Assembly (NCBI RefSeq): GCF_025698545.1
Contig: NC_068569.1
Span: 21,514,001-21,578,000, forward strand
DNA length: 64,000 nt
Source of the DNA: Gossypium raimondii
Taxonomy: Eukaryota > Streptophyta > Magnoliopsida > Malvales > Malvaceae
Reading direction: 5' to 3'
A model generated the notes under the pieces. The model was not told the origin of the DNA. It did not search any database and saw only the letters and a list, made by a program, of their open reading frames with translations. Both the position numbers and the translations under genes were made by a program. Shown piece after piece: positions 62,929-64,000 of the stretch (its first letter is position 1; the number at the start of each line of letters is the position of its first letter).

Positions 62929-64000
62929 ATGTCAGATGAAAGAATGTATGAAGTTGAACAGGAAATGTATACTAGAAGTCGAGAATTTGAAGAAATTGAA
63001 TCTGCTACACCTAGTGTGAATCCATTAGATAATTAACCTCCTAACGTAGGAAGAGAAAGAGATGACTCACAACTGTTAAGAACTATAGTCGATGCATTAC
63101 AGCGTGTAGCGAGAACTGTACCTTCTACTACATCAGTAGCAACTGTCAGACGGGCCCCGATTAAAGAGCTACAGAAATATGGTGCCACGGAGTTTTTGGG
63201 ATTAAGAGGAACTGATCTGTCCGCTGCTAAAAATTGGATGCAACCAACAAAAAGAGTTTTGCAACAATTAGATTGCACTCCCCGAGAGAATCTAATATGT
63301 GTTGTATCACTACTATAAGGAGAAGCGTATCTCTGGTGGGAATATGAGTTTTGCAACAATTAGATTGCACTCCCCGAGAGAATCTAATATGTGTTGTATC
63401 ACTATTACAAGGAGAAACGTATCTCTGGTGGGAATCTGTGGTTAGGCATTTGCCGGATGATCAGGTAACCTGAGACTGGTTTCAAAAAGAATTTCAGAAG
63501 AAGCATATTGAGGAAATGTACATTGAAGAGAAAAAGCAAGAGTTTTTAGTACTGAAATAGGGTAATATGTCAGTACTGGATTATGAGCGATAGTTCTCTA
63601 GACTGAGCATGTATGCTTCAGAATATGTTCCAACCGAGGCTGATAGTTGTAAACGATTTCTACGGGGACTGCGAGATGAAGTCAAGATTCAATTGGTAAG
63701 TCTCAGAATTACTGAACGTGTTGATCTGGTTGAGCGAGCAAAAATGATAAAACAAGTATTGGGTCTGGATAAAAGGTCAGAAATGGGTAAATCAGCTGGG
63801 AAATGTATGGGAATTACCATTTCTAATCCATTACCGAAGAGATCTAGAGAAGCAATAAGTGGTTGGAGATCAAGCTTTTGGTTTGATAGGGGTGATAGAA
63901 ATAGAGGAAAACAGATTACTGTTTCCACCAGTAGTGTAAAAGCTCCGCCTCGAGAAAGTGAAAATTCTGAATGCGATTATTGTGGGAAAAGACATTTTGG
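62929..64000 (+). pseudogene. Decayed Gypsy gag (truncated by the window edge)
   Basis: Starts MSDERMYEVEQEMY. Gag phrases: KYGATEFLGLRGTDLSAAKN, GETYLWWESVVRHLPDD, YVPTEADSCKRFLRGLRDEV, ERAKMIKQVLG, and the start of a zinc knuckle CDYCGKRHFG (CX2CX4H...) at the edge. Broken by stops at 63034-63036, 63316-63318, 63471-63473 and 63558-63560, and by a 92-bp tandem duplication (63254-63345 and 63346-63437) that shifts frame. This copy cannot make an intact Gag. Confidence 0.88.
63254..63437 (+). repeat. 92-bp tandem duplication in gag
   Basis: Two direct copies beginning GAGTTTTGCAACAATTAGAT at 63254 and 63346, differing at a few bases. 92 is not a multiple of three, so the duplication frameshifts gag. 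The divergence between copies shows it is not brand-new. Confidence 0.95.

Noticed and set aside
1..64000. CRISPR arrays, operons, attachment sites or prokaryotic defence systems
   Set aside because: None seen. The window is intron-rich plant nuclear DNA.

Overview
This is plant nuclear DNA: AT-rich, with intron-rich genes of conserved plant families set among retroelement, MITE and DNA-transposon debris. The proteins are typical of a eudicot. The repeat style (Ty3/Gypsy LTRs ending in GGTGTTACA, many degraded AT-rich elements) reminds me of Gossypium/Malvaceae, but that is inference. I found no bacterial-type system, CRISPR array, operon or obviously novel pathway.

Layout. 1-7004 (-) holds the first eight coding exons (361 codons) of GIGANTEA, the clock and flowering regulator, with a spliced leader to about 7830 and a promoter near 8000. 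8.3-19.8 kb is an accessory stretch: a MULE-like transposase remnant (about 9.06-9.48 kb), a nuclear insertion of plastid ycf1 DNA (about 9.80-10.28 kb), a probable solo or truncated Gypsy LTR (to 11,810), a decayed hAT element with TIRs and a degraded target duplication (17,573-18,530), and a diverged three-unit repeat (18.6-19.4 kb). 19,828-25,133 (-) is a 12-exon S-adenosylmethionine carrier. 26,423-27,437 (-) is an F-box/DUF295 gene next to a broken DUF295 fragment. 27,880-30,157 is an inverted, internally deleted copy of the 5' half of the cohesin gene located about 14 kb to the right. 30.2-36 kb is repeats and AT-rich DNA.

The right half is a compact run of housekeeping genes: choline kinase (36,787-39,068 +), a RAD21/SCC1 alpha-kleisin most like Arabidopsis SYN2/RAD21.1 (42,800-48,898 +), mitochondrial ribosomal protein uL13m (49,882-51,949 +) and a Rab7/RABG3 GTPase (53,736-59,004 -) whose 3-kb intron carries a Gypsy gag fragment. 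From 62,183 to the right edge is the 5' LTR, primer-binding site and decayed gag of a Gypsy retrotransposon.

The genes do not form one pathway; they are independent loci. All exon models were built by hand from reading frames and splice sites. The internal joins keep frame throughout (SAMC 326 aa, choline kinase 346 aa, RAD21 909 aa, L13 204 aa, Rab7 205 aa). The most interesting points are the inverted cohesin-gene duplication, the plastid insertion with a still-open frame, two GC-AG introns in the L13 gene, and a U12-type donor in the Rab7 gene.
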